Below, piece by piece: positions 1-10,350 of a DNA stretch of 64,000 bases. Numbering within the stretch: position 1 is the first letter of the stretch; every line of letters starts with the position of its first letter. Under the pieces are notes generated by a model. The model had not been told where the DNA came from and ran no database searches. It worked only from the letters and a program-made list of their open reading frames with translations. The position numbers and the translations under genes are program-made. This stretch comes from Ustulina deusta (Eukaryota; Ascomycota; Sordariomycetes; Xylariales; Xylariaceae): the NCBI GenBank assembly GCA_023159155.1, contig JAJNNX010000071.1, positions 1-64,000 on the forward strand. Reading direction: 5' to 3'.

Positions 1-71
1 TATGGTTTTTTTTTACTATAAATACAACAGGTTTTATTAATTTAATAAGCTTTTTTTTTATAGTTAATACT
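1..71 (-). pseudogene. A-1 gag fragment (zinc-knuckle end), left of the B-1 insertion
   Basis: Read on the minus strand, this short piece matches the A-family gag around its CCHC knuckle. The Cys-Phe-Ile-Cys of the better preserved copy at 11703 is degraded here, and the A-rich run that precedes the knuckle in other copies is present. The element continues off the left edge of the window. On the right it stops at ATACT (67-71), the target-site duplication of B-1. The missing upstream part of the same gag resumes at 17556. It is RIP-destroyed and not functional. Confidence 0.75.
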
Positions 72-310
72 TATAAAAGAATTCAGCCGAATAGCCAGGA
101 AATACTATTTATTAACTAATTTAAAAAAAAAAAAAAAAAAGACTTTATAAAAACAGAGTTTTTATAGCTATATAGCTATTAATATACTATTAATACGGAG
201 TTCTAACGTACTTTTTTAACGTATTTCTGTAAAGAGTTCTGTAAGTTCTGGCGGAAGTCCGGAACTTTTATTAATTAGTAAAGCTTTTAAATCTAGCTTT
301 ACTTATAATA
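72..310 (-). repeat. B-1 3' LTR
   Basis: This 239-bp LTR pairs with 7043-7281 and with the B-2 LTRs at 8021 and 17313. Best-preserved ends (copy 17313-17555, plus strand) are TGTGAAAGG and GCCCGTAATA, so the element's own termini are TG...CA after allowing RIP. It holds a homopurine tract (pyrimidine in the sense direction) next to the presumed transcript start. A purine-rich stretch just inside (311 to about 335, minus strand) is the likely polypurine tract. Confidence 0.87.
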
Positions 311-2100
311 TTATTTTTTTTTGTTTTTAGCTTAGGAGCTACAAAATAAGTAGTATATAGCGTATAGGCAGTGGCTAATAGGCGTAAAAAATGTGCTTTT
401 TTTAAGCAATATATGCTTTTTTTAAGCAATATATATATTTTTTAAGCAATATATACACTTGTTTAGCTAATATATTGCTAATATGTACTAACCTATTTAT
501 TGCTACTGCTTACTGCTTTAACTAAGTTTATATAAACTTTTTTTAGCCCTTTTAACTTTTTTTTTTTTTCTTTTTTTTTTTTAGTAATAATATTAATTAG
601 TAAGTAGCCCTTTTTTTTTTATTAAGTGCTTTTTTTTTGTTTTATTGCAAGAAGTAGTATATTTATTATATGTTTGTTTTTATTATTTGTTTAATATAAA
701 GCAGCTTATATATGTTTAGTAGCTAGCTTAGCTTTTGTTCTTTTGTTTTTTGTTTTTTTATTGCTTATTAGCTGCAAATATACTGCTTTTGCTCCAGGAC
801 AAACATATAACTTTTATTTATAATATATTTAATATTTGCGTATTTTTATGTTTTAAACTAAGCAAAGTATTGCTTTTTTTTGCTTTTTATTTATTAATAA
901 ATAGTTTAGTATATTACCTAGCTTATAAAACATTTTTGCTATTTTTATATAAATATATAAGATTGGCTATTTTTAGGCTTAGTATATGTTTGTATTTTAT
1001 TAATTTATTGTTTAGGAACTAGTAAGCAATATAAATACTATGCTAGCCCAAATAAAAACTTTAGTTATTTGTATAGTATTATAAGTTAACTGTTTACTTA
1101 TTATTTTTTTGCTATTTATAGTTGCTAATTTTTTTATTTATATATAGCTAGTTTATATATTTAAAATAGTTGTTATGTTTAAGCGCTTGTTTAATAGTGC
1201 TTATATTTATAACTATTAAAACATTAATAATTAAGCGCTTTTCTTTTGCTTATAAATAGTTTAATGTTTGTTAATTTGTAATAGTAAGTATTAAAAAATA
1301 AAAAACTACTAGTTTTAAAGCTAGTTGTTTAGTAAGCTGTTTTTAATCTGTACGTTAAGTATAAGTTAGTTATTAATTTTTTTTAGTGTTAAAAAAAAAC
1401 TTTTTTAAATATATTAGCTATTTTTTTTGTTTAGTTATAGCTATTTGTTTACTAATAAGTACTAAATAAATAATTAAGTATATTTAGTAGTTCTTAAATA
1501 TATAACTATAGCTATTAAACGTAATATAATAGTTATTAAATATTATGTTTTAGGTATAAAATAGCTCGCTAATAGCTCTGTAATTATTAATAATTATTTA
1601 AGCATTATTAGATATATAATAAGTATTTATATACAATATTTGTTTTTAGGCTTTAGTAGTTCGGTATTTATTAATAAGCTTGGTCTTTTTGTTTATATAT
1701 CTGTTAAAAAATAGTTTAGTAGCGCTTTAAGCTTTGCTTATAAGCGGTTATATTTTGGTAGAATAAATAAAGCTAATAATAAAAATAAAGATAATATAGA
1801 GGTTTAGTAGCTTTATAGCTGCTTAGTATTAGTTTTATAATATAGTTAAGCTAAAAATTAATATAAATGCTTTTGGTAGGTTTTTTTTTTAGTTCTTTGT
1901 GCGTTTGATTTTTGTTTTTTGGCCTGTAATAACTTATAATATTAGTAATAAAAAAAAAAAAAAATTCTTAATTATAACATAAACTATACTAGCTTACTAG
2001 CTGGTTTGTTTTTGTTAGCTTTTTTTTTAATAATAAAGCTTTTGTATATATAAGCGTTTTTATGCTTAGTTTTGAACTGCTTTAAAACTGCAGTATTAGT
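311..2100 (-). other. B-1 post-pol region, possible extra ORF remnant
   Basis: By comparison with family A, integrase should end about 1.6 kb after RNase H, near 2100. That leaves about 1.8 kb before the 3' LTR, far more than the under-0.1 kb seen in family A. On the minus strand from about 1890 down to 1340, one frame can be read for about 180 codons if every TAA/TAG is taken as a RIPed Gln or Trp codon. The result is rich in Gln, Tyr, Leu and Lys, with a helical, coiled-coil-like look. Because RIP creates TAA/TAG and removes TGA, this test is weak. No domain was recognised. It could be an additional ORF, a captured gene, or a long 3' UTR. Confidence 0.35.
394..453. repeat. Three tandem 20-bp units in the B-1 3' region
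   Basis: Three head-to-tail copies of a 20-base unit (394-413, 414-433, 434-453) of the form TGCTTTTTTTAAGCAATATA. The first two are identical and the third has lost its TGC to RIP-like changes. Each unit contains a GCTT...AAGC palindrome. It lies in the post-pol part of B-1, close to the 3' LTR. Function unknown. Confidence 0.85.
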
Positions 2101-5100
2101 AAAATTATTAAAGGGTTTTTATATGGGTTATTAATAACCGGCCTATTTAACTTTAACTTTGTAGCAAATAGGCTTATTTTAGTTTTTTCTTTTGCTTATT
2201 TTTTGTTTATAGAATGTTTTTTACTTAAAATTTATTGCTTTTAAGTAGTACTACTAATAGTTATATATTTAGGTTAATTTATAATAAAAAAAAGTTTATA
2301 ACTGCTTATTATAAAAAATTAATATAAAAATAATTATATTTTTTTTTAAAAATATTTAGCTTTATTATATAAAAGCTTATAACTTTAATTACTTTATATT
2401 TAAAGTAGAGCTATATTAGTTTTTAGAAAGGTTAGTTTATAGTAATATTTTTTAGGTTTAGTTATACTTAATCTTTTTTTTTAAAGCGGTCCATAGGACT
2501 GCGCTTATTATTAGCTATTTCTTTTATGTATTGTTATATTGCAGCTATAGTAGTTTAGGCGAACTTTTAAGCGTTTTTTAATTATTAAATAAATGTTTTA
2601 GCTAATATTTTCAATTTTTTAGCTAGTATAAACAAATAAATTATTAGTTTAATTAGGTTTATATAATATTTGTATTAGGTAAAAAATAGGTTTAGTTTTG
2701 TTATAAAAAAGGTTTTATTATTAATTGCTAATATTACGTTTAGTAGTAGTGCTTTTTAATCTAGTTATATATAAGCAATAAATATATAGAAATAAGCTAA
2801 AACTTTTTAGTTAGCTTTTTTTATAGTATTATTTGTTTTGGGATAATAAGCAATATTTAGTGTTTGTTTTATTTTAATTAGTTTGTAAAAGTATTGTTAG
2901 AAACTTTTTATTTAATTTGTTTTTTTATTGCTAGTAATTATTTTTAGGAATTTATAAAAGTATTAAAAGTAGTATATAAACTGTTTAATATATCTTTTTA
3001 TATTTATTAATTATATAGTTTTAATAATAACTATTTTGGTTAATTTATTAATAATTACTATAATAAAAAATAGGTTATTATTTTTTATTATAAAAAAATT
3101 TATTATAAATCTATAGATAGCTTGTTTTAAAACTGCTTTAGAATTAGAAATAGTTTAAAAAAGCTTTATTTTTTATGTTTTTAAACAGTTTTTTTTATTA
3201 TATATATTATAATTATTAATAAAGCAGTATATTATCTAGTATATGTTTAGTTAAAAGTAGCTTTTAGCTAGTATTGCTATAGTTTTATTTTTTTTTAGGT
3301 ATTTTATTAATATTAAATTATAGTAGTTCTAGATTAAGCTAGTTTAAAGTAGCTTTTAGTTTAGTATTTATATATAATTTTAATATTATAAAATATTGTT
3401 TATTTTAATTTTATATTTTAAAATATTAATATTTAAAGATTTTTTGTTTATTTTTATGTTTAGTAAGAACTTTTGTTTATTATTTTTTATAGTTTTAACT
3501 ATTAATTAGTAGCTAGAGATCTGATCTAGCGTAGTATTTTAAGTTTATTAAAAGTTTTTATATATAAAGATTTAATATTTTAAAAATAGTTTATTTTTTT
3601 AGAACTTTAATAAGCTTATTTTTATGTTGCTATATAGTTTAAAAACTATTTATTTTTAGCAAAATAGTGCAAAATTTGTTTTAATAAGTTGTTGGTTTGT
3701 TTTTAAAAGTAAGTTTTGTTTTTTTTTGCAATAAAATATCTAGCTAAGTACTATTTGCTTTTGCTTTATAAGTAAACATAAACTTAAAGTTAGCTAAAAA
3801 CTTGGCCTACCTAACTTATTTTTTTAAAAGTTTTTTTAAAATTATAAAATATTTTAGGTTTTTATAATCTAAAAGTATTAAGAATGTTTTTTTAAAGCTC
3901 TATAGTTTACTATTTTATATATTTATATAGCTTATAATTATTAAAAGTTTTTTATTATAAATTTTATAATTGTTTTTTATAAGTAAAAGTTTTTATAAAA
4001 AGTATACTATTAAATAGAAAAGTTTATATTTGTTATATTAAAATAAGCAATTGCTATAAACTGTTTTAAAACAATCTATTTTTAGTACTATAAGTTTATT
4101 TAAGTTAAATTAGGTAAGAACTAGTTCTGATATAAAAAGTAATTTAAACTACTTAAAAGTAGTATTTTTTATATTTTTTTAATGAAATAAAATCTTTTTT
4201 TTAGTTAAAACTATAAGTAGTACTATAATATTAGTATATTTTAATATAAATTGTTTATAAAAGTTTATAAAGCTTAAAATCTTTTTTATATTTTTAAGCA
4301 ATTTAGGAGCTTTTTATTTATAAATAGCTTTTATTTTTTTAGGGTTTATTTATATTTTTATTTTAGCTTTAATAATAAATCTTAAATATTTTATTATAAT
4401 TATTCCAAATTTATATTTGTTAATATTAAAATATAAACTTATAGCTTATAAAGCGCTTAAGATTTGTTTTATTTTTTTAAAATAGTTTTTTTTTAATCCG
4501 CTTAACTATACTAGAATATTATTTATATATACAAAAGCAAAAATATCTAAGTATAAGTATAAAATAGTATTTATGTAGCGCTAAAATATAGCAGAAGTGC
4601 TAAATAATCCAAAAAGAGTTATTAACTATTTAAATAAGCTAAACTTTGTATAAAAAGCTGTTTTTTATTTATTTATTTTTTTTAATACGTAGCTTATAAA
4701 AAGCTGCTTAGATATTAAGCTTTATAAACTAACAAGCTTTAAAAAAGTTCGCTAGTATTTTTTTAATAAAAAAAAATATTTATTTATTTAAGTTATAATA
4801 TTAAGCGTTTTATAATTAATATAAAAACGTAACTTTTTTTTTAGTTTTTTTGTAAAAAAAATAAAAACGTTTATAAATAAACTATTAGCTTTAATATAAC
4901 TTTTATTTAATAGTTTTATTAGTATTTTTTTTAATATTACTAGTTTGTTTTATAATATTTTATAAAAAAGCTCTTATAATACTTAAAAGTTTGTTTTTTT
5001 AAGGGTTTATAAAAGTAGTATTTTATAATTGGCTCTTTTGCAATATAAAAAAAGTTTATTTTTTATTGCTTTATTAAACAATAAAGCTTAATTTTTTAAT

Positions 5101-5290
5101 TTTTTTAGTAATTAGAATAGTAGTAAAGTTAGGTTTTTTAATACTAAAGCTTTTGTAATATTTGCTAATATAATAGTAAATATTAAAATATTAGCTATTC
5201 TAGTATATTATAGCTTTTTTATTTTTATAATAAAAACTATTTTATTAAGTTAATATATATTATATATTTTTTTAATGTTTTTAGTTTATA
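2100..5290 (-). pseudogene. B-1 pol remnant (RT, RNase H, integrase)
   Basis: Minus-strand pol of a Ty3/Gypsy element. The RT active-site box Tyr-Ile-Asp-Asp survives as Tyr-Ile-Asn-Asn at 4518-4529; both Asp-to-Asn changes are G-to-A. It is followed by the chain that reads Gln-Ala-Ala-Gly-Leu-Tyr in the better copy at 17 kb. The end of RNase H, with TYKAKANST, is visible near 3740-3850 and matches the usual YRPGKxNxxADALSR motif. Integrase should fill about 2100-3730 but I could not place its catalytic residues with confidence. The sequence runs collinearly with the B-2 fragment (16140-17299) up to about 4143, where B-2 is broken. Dozens of stops make it non-coding. Confidence 0.7.
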
Positions 5291-7029
5291 GGGTAAATCT
5301 AGTTTTTTATATTTTAATGTTTTTAGTTTGTTTTATACTAATTATATATTTATAAGCAATATAAGTTATTTTTGATTGTTTTATTTAGGGTTTTTTTAGG
5401 ATAATATTATGCTTTAAATAAAAAACTATATATATTAGTATTTTTTATTAAAATTTATTAATATTAGATTTAATATATATTATTTTATTAATAATTTTTT
5501 TATTACTGTTTTTTTTAGCTTTTTTGGGCTAATAGGAATATATAATAATTATAAATATTAAACTAAAAAGTTGTTTTTATAGCTATACATTTATAACTTT
5601 AATTAATTATTGTTTTAATAATTAATGTTTTATTATAAATAAAGTTTATAATAAAAATAAACTATTTATTAGCTGTTTTAACTTTGCTATTAAGCTTATA
5701 AGAATTAAATCTTTTATATGTTTTTATTAGCAACTAAAAATAAAAGCTATTTGTTTTTTGAGTTTTTGTTATTTTTTATTTTTGTGTTTTGTTTTGTTGT
5801 TATATTAGTAGCTTTTATTTTGCTTTTAGTTTTTATAGGTTATTAAACGGGAGCGAACAAATATTTAGTAATAAAGTAGTTGCTTTTTTTATATTGCAAG
5901 CATTGCTTATTTATTTTTTGTTTGTTTATTTTTTTGTTTGCTACTTATTAAGCTTTAGCTTTGTTTTAAGCAAAAAAAAAGCTAGCAGTTTTTATTTCTG
6001 TTATTTTTGTATTTTTTTATATATTTATTATAAGTAGCAAAAAAAAAAGTAGCTATTTTAATAAAGATTTGCTGCTTATTTTCTAGTTAAAAAAACATTA
6101 AAAGCTATGTTTTTTTAGACAACCTATTATAGTTATTATATTATATGTCTATCTGGTATAATCTAATAGTAGGTTGTGCAAAATTAGCTTGTTTGCTAGC
6201 TAAGCATTAATAGTTTTTTTTAGGATAGTAAGCTTTGCAGTATTGTTTTAAAAAGTACTATTTATATAAGCAAGGGTTTTTTTTTATTTTAAAAAGAACA
6301 TAAAAAATATTTTTAAGCTTTGCTTAAAAAAAAGCAAGTTTTAAGTTAATTTTTTTATTTAGTTAATATTAAAGTAGTACTTATAAAAGTATATTATAAA
6401 TTTGGTAGGATTTTATATATTAGTATGCTTTTTTGTAATAAAAAATAGTTATATATTTATTTTTGTAAAACTATTAAATATTTTATTAATAATATAAAAC
6501 TTATTAGTATTTTTTTTAATAAACTTAATATTTTAAGCTAATTTATATTTTATAACTATTTTTTAGATAGAAAACTTTATATAAGAACTAGTAAACTTTT
6601 TGGGCTATTAAAAAGGGGTTTTTTTAAAGTTATTAATAAAAAGTTTATTAGTAAAGCAAGCAGTTTTTTTATTAAGTATTTTTTAAATAAAAGCTATTTT
6701 TAGAATTATTAGTACTAAGTTTGTTATAAAATTTGTTAAAATTTATAGCTTATTATTAAAAAAAAAGTTATTATAGAACTATTTAATTTTTATAGCAAAA
6801 TAGTTAATATAATTTATTAGATTTTTTTATATTTATATAAAAGCAAAAGTAATTAAATTATTTATAGTACTAAACTACTTGTTTAATTTTTGTTTAATAA
6901 TTTAGAATATTTAATTATTAAATCTTTCAAAAGCTATTTATTAAAAGGGTAGTTTTTCTGTAAGGTTTTTTATAACTTTTCTAATATTATATAACAAATA
7001 AGCTATACTAACGCTATTTAAAAAAAGCA
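5291..7029 (-). pseudogene. B-1 gag and protease region remnant
   Basis: The first 1.7 kb inside the 5' LTR on the minus strand is the gag-protease part of family B by position. It aligns by eye along its whole length with 8274-9999 of B-2 (inverted), which confirms it is element sequence. Motifs are too damaged to place the zinc knuckle or protease active site. An 82-codon open frame on the opposite strand (5789-6037) is Phe/Leu-rich and is a by-product of T-runs, not a gene. Confidence 0.6.
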
Positions 7030-7040
7030 AAGTTAGTTAA
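7030..7040 (-). promoter_or_regulatory. B-1 primer-binding site, self-priming type
   Basis: Two bases (TA, 7041-7042) inside the 5' LTR lies AAGTTAGTTAA on the plus strand, so the RNA-sense primer-binding site reads TTAACTAACTT. Its exact complement lies within the LTR at 7083-7093, directly after the long pyrimidine tract (sense direction). An 11-nt match between the start of the transcript and the primer-binding site is the arrangement known for Tf1-type elements, where the mRNA 5' end primes minus-strand DNA. The match is retained in B-2 as well. The transcript start is inferred, not shown. Confidence 0.7.
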
Positions 7041-7042
7041 TA

Positions 7043-7281
7043 TATAAAAAGATTTAGCTAAATAGCTAAAAAATATTATTTATTAACTAACTTAAAAAAA
7101 AAAAAAAAAAAATATTTGCAAAAGCAAAGTTTTTGTAGTTATATAGCTATTAATATACTATTAACGCGGAGTTCTAACGCACTTTTTTAATGCACTTCTG
7201 TAAGAAGTTTTATAAGTTCTAGCGGAGGTTTAGAACTTTTATTAATTAGCAAAGCTTTTAAGGCTAGCCTTGCCTATAACA
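7043..7281 (-). repeat. B-1 5' LTR
   Basis: A 239-bp LTR, same length and orientation as 72-310, ending in ATAACA before the target duplication ATATT (7282-7286). In the sense direction it has U3, a homopolymeric pyrimidine tract, and then the putative R start at 7083-7093 (minus). Confidence 0.87.
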
Positions 7282-7286
7282 ATATT

Positions 7287-7761
7287 GTATTATTAGAACT
7301 TTATAGCTTTTTTAAAACTATATAATTTTAGTTTTAAAAAATAATTAAATAAAAAAAAATTTATTATTTATTTTAAAGCTATATATAGTATAGTATACTA
7401 TTTTATATATAGAATTACTACTAGTTATTATTCTAATTTTTTTTTTTTTTAAATCCAAGCTTTTTTAATTCTAGTATTATTAAAGCAGTTAAAATAGGTA
7501 AAAATATATTAACCTAAATATAGCACCTATATTTTTCTATAAAAAAAATTTTTTTTTTAACTACTAAACTTTTTTTAATTATATTAAACATATAAATAGT
7601 TATAATCCTTAAATTTTAATATAATTATTAATTTAAACTACTTAATAAATATATTAATAATATTTTATATAATCCTTTAGTAATTTATATAAAACAATTT
7701 GTTAAAAAAAAACTAAACTATATTAAAGTTTTCTGCTCTTATAAAGTCTTCTTTTTTCTAT
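7287..7761. other. Unidentified AT-rich segment between B-1 and the inverted gag arm
   Basis: About 475 bp that I could not match to families A, B or C elsewhere in the window. It begins right after the B-1 target duplication and ends where A-family gag starts abruptly at about 7762. It contains a perfect 8-bp inverted repeat with a 3-base spacer (7516-7534, AAATATAG/CTATATTT) and long T and A runs. No coding potential is evident. It could be host DNA, filler captured during rearrangement, or a fragment of a further transposon family. Confidence 0.5.
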
Positions 7762-8020
7762 TTTTATATAAATTTATAAAAAGATTTATATAAAGTTTTT
7801 ATAAATTTAAATATTTTTTATAAATTGTTTATTAATAAAATAATTAAATTAGTATATAATACTAAATAAGCTTATAAAAACTATTAATAAATTAAACTTA
7901 TAAGCTTAATTAAATAAAAATCTAATATAAATAATTAAATTTTTAGTAAACTTATTTATTAATTTTTAGTAATTTTTAAAAGTTTTAAAATATTTATTTT
8001 AAAATAATTAAAACAAGTAT
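7762..8020 (+). pseudogene. Inverted copy of A-family gag (left arm of fold-back)
   Basis: A plus-strand stretch of A gag just upstream of the knuckle, homologous to A-2 at about 11430-11670. It is the mirror image of A-1 gag at 17556-17820. It begins abruptly at about 7762 and ends with AGTAT (8016-8020) at the B-2 LTR, the reverse complement of the ATACT that follows the opposite LTR at 17556. Together with the inverted LTRs this makes arms of about 0.5 kb. RIP-degraded. Confidence 0.75.
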
Positions 8021-8260
8021 TATTACGGGCAAAGCTAGCTTTAAAAGCTTTACTAATTAATAGAAGTTCTAGATTTCTGCTAGAACTTACAGAACTTTTT
8101 ATAGAAATATATTAAAGAAGTGCGTTGGAACTCTGTGTTAATAGTACGTTAATAGCTATATAGCTACAAAGATTTTGCTTTTGCAAAATTTTTTTTTTTT
8201 TTTTTTTTTAAATTAGTTAATAAATAGTATTTTTTAGCTATTCGGCTAAATCTTTTTATA
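8021..8260 (+). repeat. B-2 left LTR (5' LTR)
   Basis: A 240-bp LTR beginning TATTACGGGC (from TGTTACGGGC) and ending TTTTTATA (from TTTCACA). It is the reverse complement of 17313-17555 and matches both B-1 LTRs. The T-run ending at 8209 is followed by the putative transcript start at 8210-8220. Confidence 0.85.
8190..8220 (+). promoter_or_regulatory. B-2 pyrimidine tract and putative transcript start
   Basis: A long T-run is followed at 8210-8220 by AAATTAGTTAA, the RIPed form of AAGTTAGTTAA. Fungal promoters often start transcription just after CT-rich tracts. Its complement is the primer-binding site at 8263-8273, so the transcript would begin with its own primer. Inference from sequence complementarity only. 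Confidence 0.55.
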
Positions 8261-8262
8261 TA

Positions 8263-8273
8263 TTAACTAATTT
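8263..8273 (+). promoter_or_regulatory. B-2 primer-binding site
   Basis: TTAACTAATTT starts two bases after the LTR. It is an exact 11-base complement of 8210-8220, although one C has become T, so the pairing survives RIP on both sides. Confidence 0.65.
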
Positions 8274-9999
8274 TGTTTTTTCTAAATAGCGTTAGTATAG
8301 CTTATTAGCTACGTAATACTAAAAAAGTTATAAAGAACTTTATAAAAAGGCCACCTTTTTAATAAGCAGCTTTTAAAAAATTTAGCAACTAAATACTTTA
8401 AATTATTAAATAAAAACTAAACAAACGGCTTAGTACTATAAATAATTTAATTATTTTTGTTTTTATATAAGTATAAAAAGATCTAATAAGCCGTATCAAT
8501 TATTTTGCTACAAAAACTAAATAGCTCTATAGCAACTTTTTCTTTAGCAATAAGCTATAAATTCTAATAAATTTTATAATAAACTTGGCGCTAATAATTC
8601 TAAAAATAGTTTTTATTTAAAAAATATTTAATAAAAAATCTATTTGCTTTATTAATAAACTTTTTACTAATAATTTTAAAAAAAAACTTTTTTAATAGCC
8701 CGAAAAGTTTACTAGTTTTTACGTAAGGTTTTTTATATAAAAAGCAGCTATAAAATATAAGCTAGTTTAAAATACTAAGTTTATTAAAAAAAATACTAAT
8801 AAGTTTTATACTATTAATAAAATGTTTAATAGTTTTGCAAAAGCAGGTATATAGCTATTCTTTATTGCAAAAAAACATACTAATATATAAAATCTTACCA
8901 AGTTTATAGTCTATTTTTATAAGTACTACTTTAATATTAACTAAGTAAAAAAATTAGCTTAAGATTTATTTTTTTTTAAGCAAAGCTTAAAAATGTTTTT
9001 TGTATTTTTTTTAAAATAAAAAAAAACTTTTGTTTATATAAGTAGTACTTTTTAAAACAATACTACAAAGTTTATTATTTTAGAAAAAACTATTAATGTT
9101 TAACTAGTAAATAAGCTAATTTTGTACAACTTGCTATTAGATTATGCTAAATAGATATATAATATAATAATTATAATAGGTTGTTTAAAGGGGCGTAGCT
9201 CTTATTGTTTTCCTAATTAGGGAGTAAGCAGTAGGTCTTTATTAGGATAGCTACCTTTTTTTTTGCTATTTGTAATAAATATACAAAAGAATATAAAAAT
9301 AATAAAGGTAAAAGCTATTAGTTTTTTTTTTGCTTAAAATAAGCTTAGAGCCTAATAAGTAGCAAATAAAAAAATAAATAAACAAAAAACAAATAAGCAA
9401 TACTTGTAATATAAAAAAAGTAGCTATTTTATTACTAAGTGTTTGTTTGCTTCTGTTTAATAACTTATAAAAACTAAAAGTAAAGTAGGAGCTATTAGTA
9501 TAGCAGTAAAATAAAGCATAGAAGCAAAAAATAATAAAAACTTAAAAAATAAATAATTTTTGCTTTTAGTTACTAATAAAAGTATATAAAAAATTTAATT
9601 TTTATAAGCTTGGTAGCAAAGTTAGAACAGCTAATAAATAGCTTATTTTTTATTATAGATTTTATTTGCAATAAAATATTAATTATTAAAATAATAGTTA
9701 ATTAAAGTTATAAATATATAGTTATAATAAGTAATTTTTTAATTTAATATTTATAATTACTATATATTTTTATTAGTTTAAAAAAACTAAAAAAAATAGT
9801 AATAGAATAAAAAGTTATTAATAAAATAATATATATTAAGTTTAATATTAATAAGTTTTAATAAAAAATATTAGTATATATAGTTTTTTATTTAAAATAT
9901 AATATTATTTTAAGAAAACTTTAAATAAAACAATTAGAAATAATTTATATTATTTATAAATATATAATTACTATAAAATAAGCTAAAGATTTTAAAGTA
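8274..9999 (+). pseudogene. B-2 gag/protease region remnant
   Basis: Collinear with 7029-5291 of B-1 in reverse. It has many stops of the TAA/TAG type and no intact frame. It is interrupted at 10000-10004 (TAAAA) by A-2, and the same pentamer (TAAGA) follows A-2 at 16135-16139, after which the B sequence continues without loss. A few patches, such as the one near 9190-9240, keep more G and C than the matching part of B-1. Confidence 0.65.
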
Positions 10000-10004
10000 T
10001 AAAA

Positions 10005-10244
10005 TATAACGGTTAGTACAGTCTTGGCAAAACCTGCAAGGATTCTAGACCTACAGGGCAATAAAATAAAAAGTCTACGCACGGACCAGCCTATACCTCT
10101 GCAGCCACACACACAGAGTCCATATCTACCCACCCTATAAACTCTAACTTCTTTTTTTCCTTTTTTCTTTTTTTTTTAGCTTAAAGTCTTTATTTATAGT
10201 ATTAATAAACTAGCTATAAAAGCTTTACTTAATTAAGCGTAGCA
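10005..10244 (+). repeat. A-2 5' LTR
   Basis: 240 bp, starting TATAACGG (from TGTAACGG) and ending GCGTAGCA (from GCGTGGCA). It contains a long T/C tract (about 10149-10177) leading into AGCTTAAAGT at 10178-10187, the putative transcript start. An AATAAAATA stretch upstream could act as a TATA-like element. Confidence 0.92.
10178..10187 (+). promoter_or_regulatory. A-2 putative transcript start / self-primer
   Basis: AGCTTAAAGT, read as AGCTTAGAGT in less mutated copies (61875-61884), directly follows the pyrimidine tract. It is the reverse complement of the primer-binding site at 10247-10256 apart from one RIP-type difference. This placement is what Tf1-like self-priming requires. Confidence 0.55.
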
Positions 10245-10246
10245 CT

Positions 10247-10256
10247 ACTCTAAGCT
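10247..10256 (+). promoter_or_regulatory. A-2 primer-binding site, self-priming type
   Basis: ACTCTAAGCT begins two bases (CT) after the LTR end CA, the usual spacing, since integrase trims two bases from unintegrated DNA. It does not begin with the TGG expected for a tRNA 3' end. Instead it is the exact complement of AGCTTAGAGT inside the LTR. In A-5 both sides mutated and still pair 10 of 10 (19841-19850, ACTTTAAGCT). In A-6 the site is intact at 35403-35412 (minus). Confidence 0.7.
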
Positions 10257-10350
10257 TACTAATTATTTATTAATAAATGTTTAATAAAATATATATTTTT
10301 TATTTTGCTATAGTTAATAAAACATAAATAAACTTTTTTTTTTTAATTGT

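Larger units (their letters stand above)
72..7281 (-). mobile_element. B-1: complete Ty3/Gypsy LTR retrotransposon, RIP-inactivated
   Basis: A complete 7.2-kb element on the minus strand. It is bounded by two 239-bp LTRs in the same orientation (72-310 and 7043-7281) and by the target duplication ATACT (67-71) / ATATT (7282-7286), which differ by one C-to-T change. Order on the minus strand: 5' LTR, primer-binding site, gag, protease/RT, RNase H, integrase, a long post-pol region, A-rich polypurine tract, 3' LTR. The internal part is about 6.7 kb, roughly 1.1 kb longer than in family A. It sits inside the gag of A-1. All frames are riddled with TAA/TAG. The sequence right of 7286 is not the expected continuation of A-1 gag, so that side has been rearranged since insertion. 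Confidence 0.88.

Noticed and set aside
394..453. CRISPR-like array
   Set aside because: Three contiguous tandem units with no spacers, inside a eukaryotic retroelement.
735..1022. 95-codon Phe/Leu-rich open frame, plus strand, resembling a membrane protein
   Set aside because: It lies antisense in the post-pol part of B-1. The hydrophobic run comes from T-rich RIPed DNA and no family or start signal supports it.
5789..6037. 82-codon open frame, plus strand, hydrophobic
   Set aside because: Antisense to B-1 gag; the aligned B-2 copy (about 9200-9540) does not keep it open.
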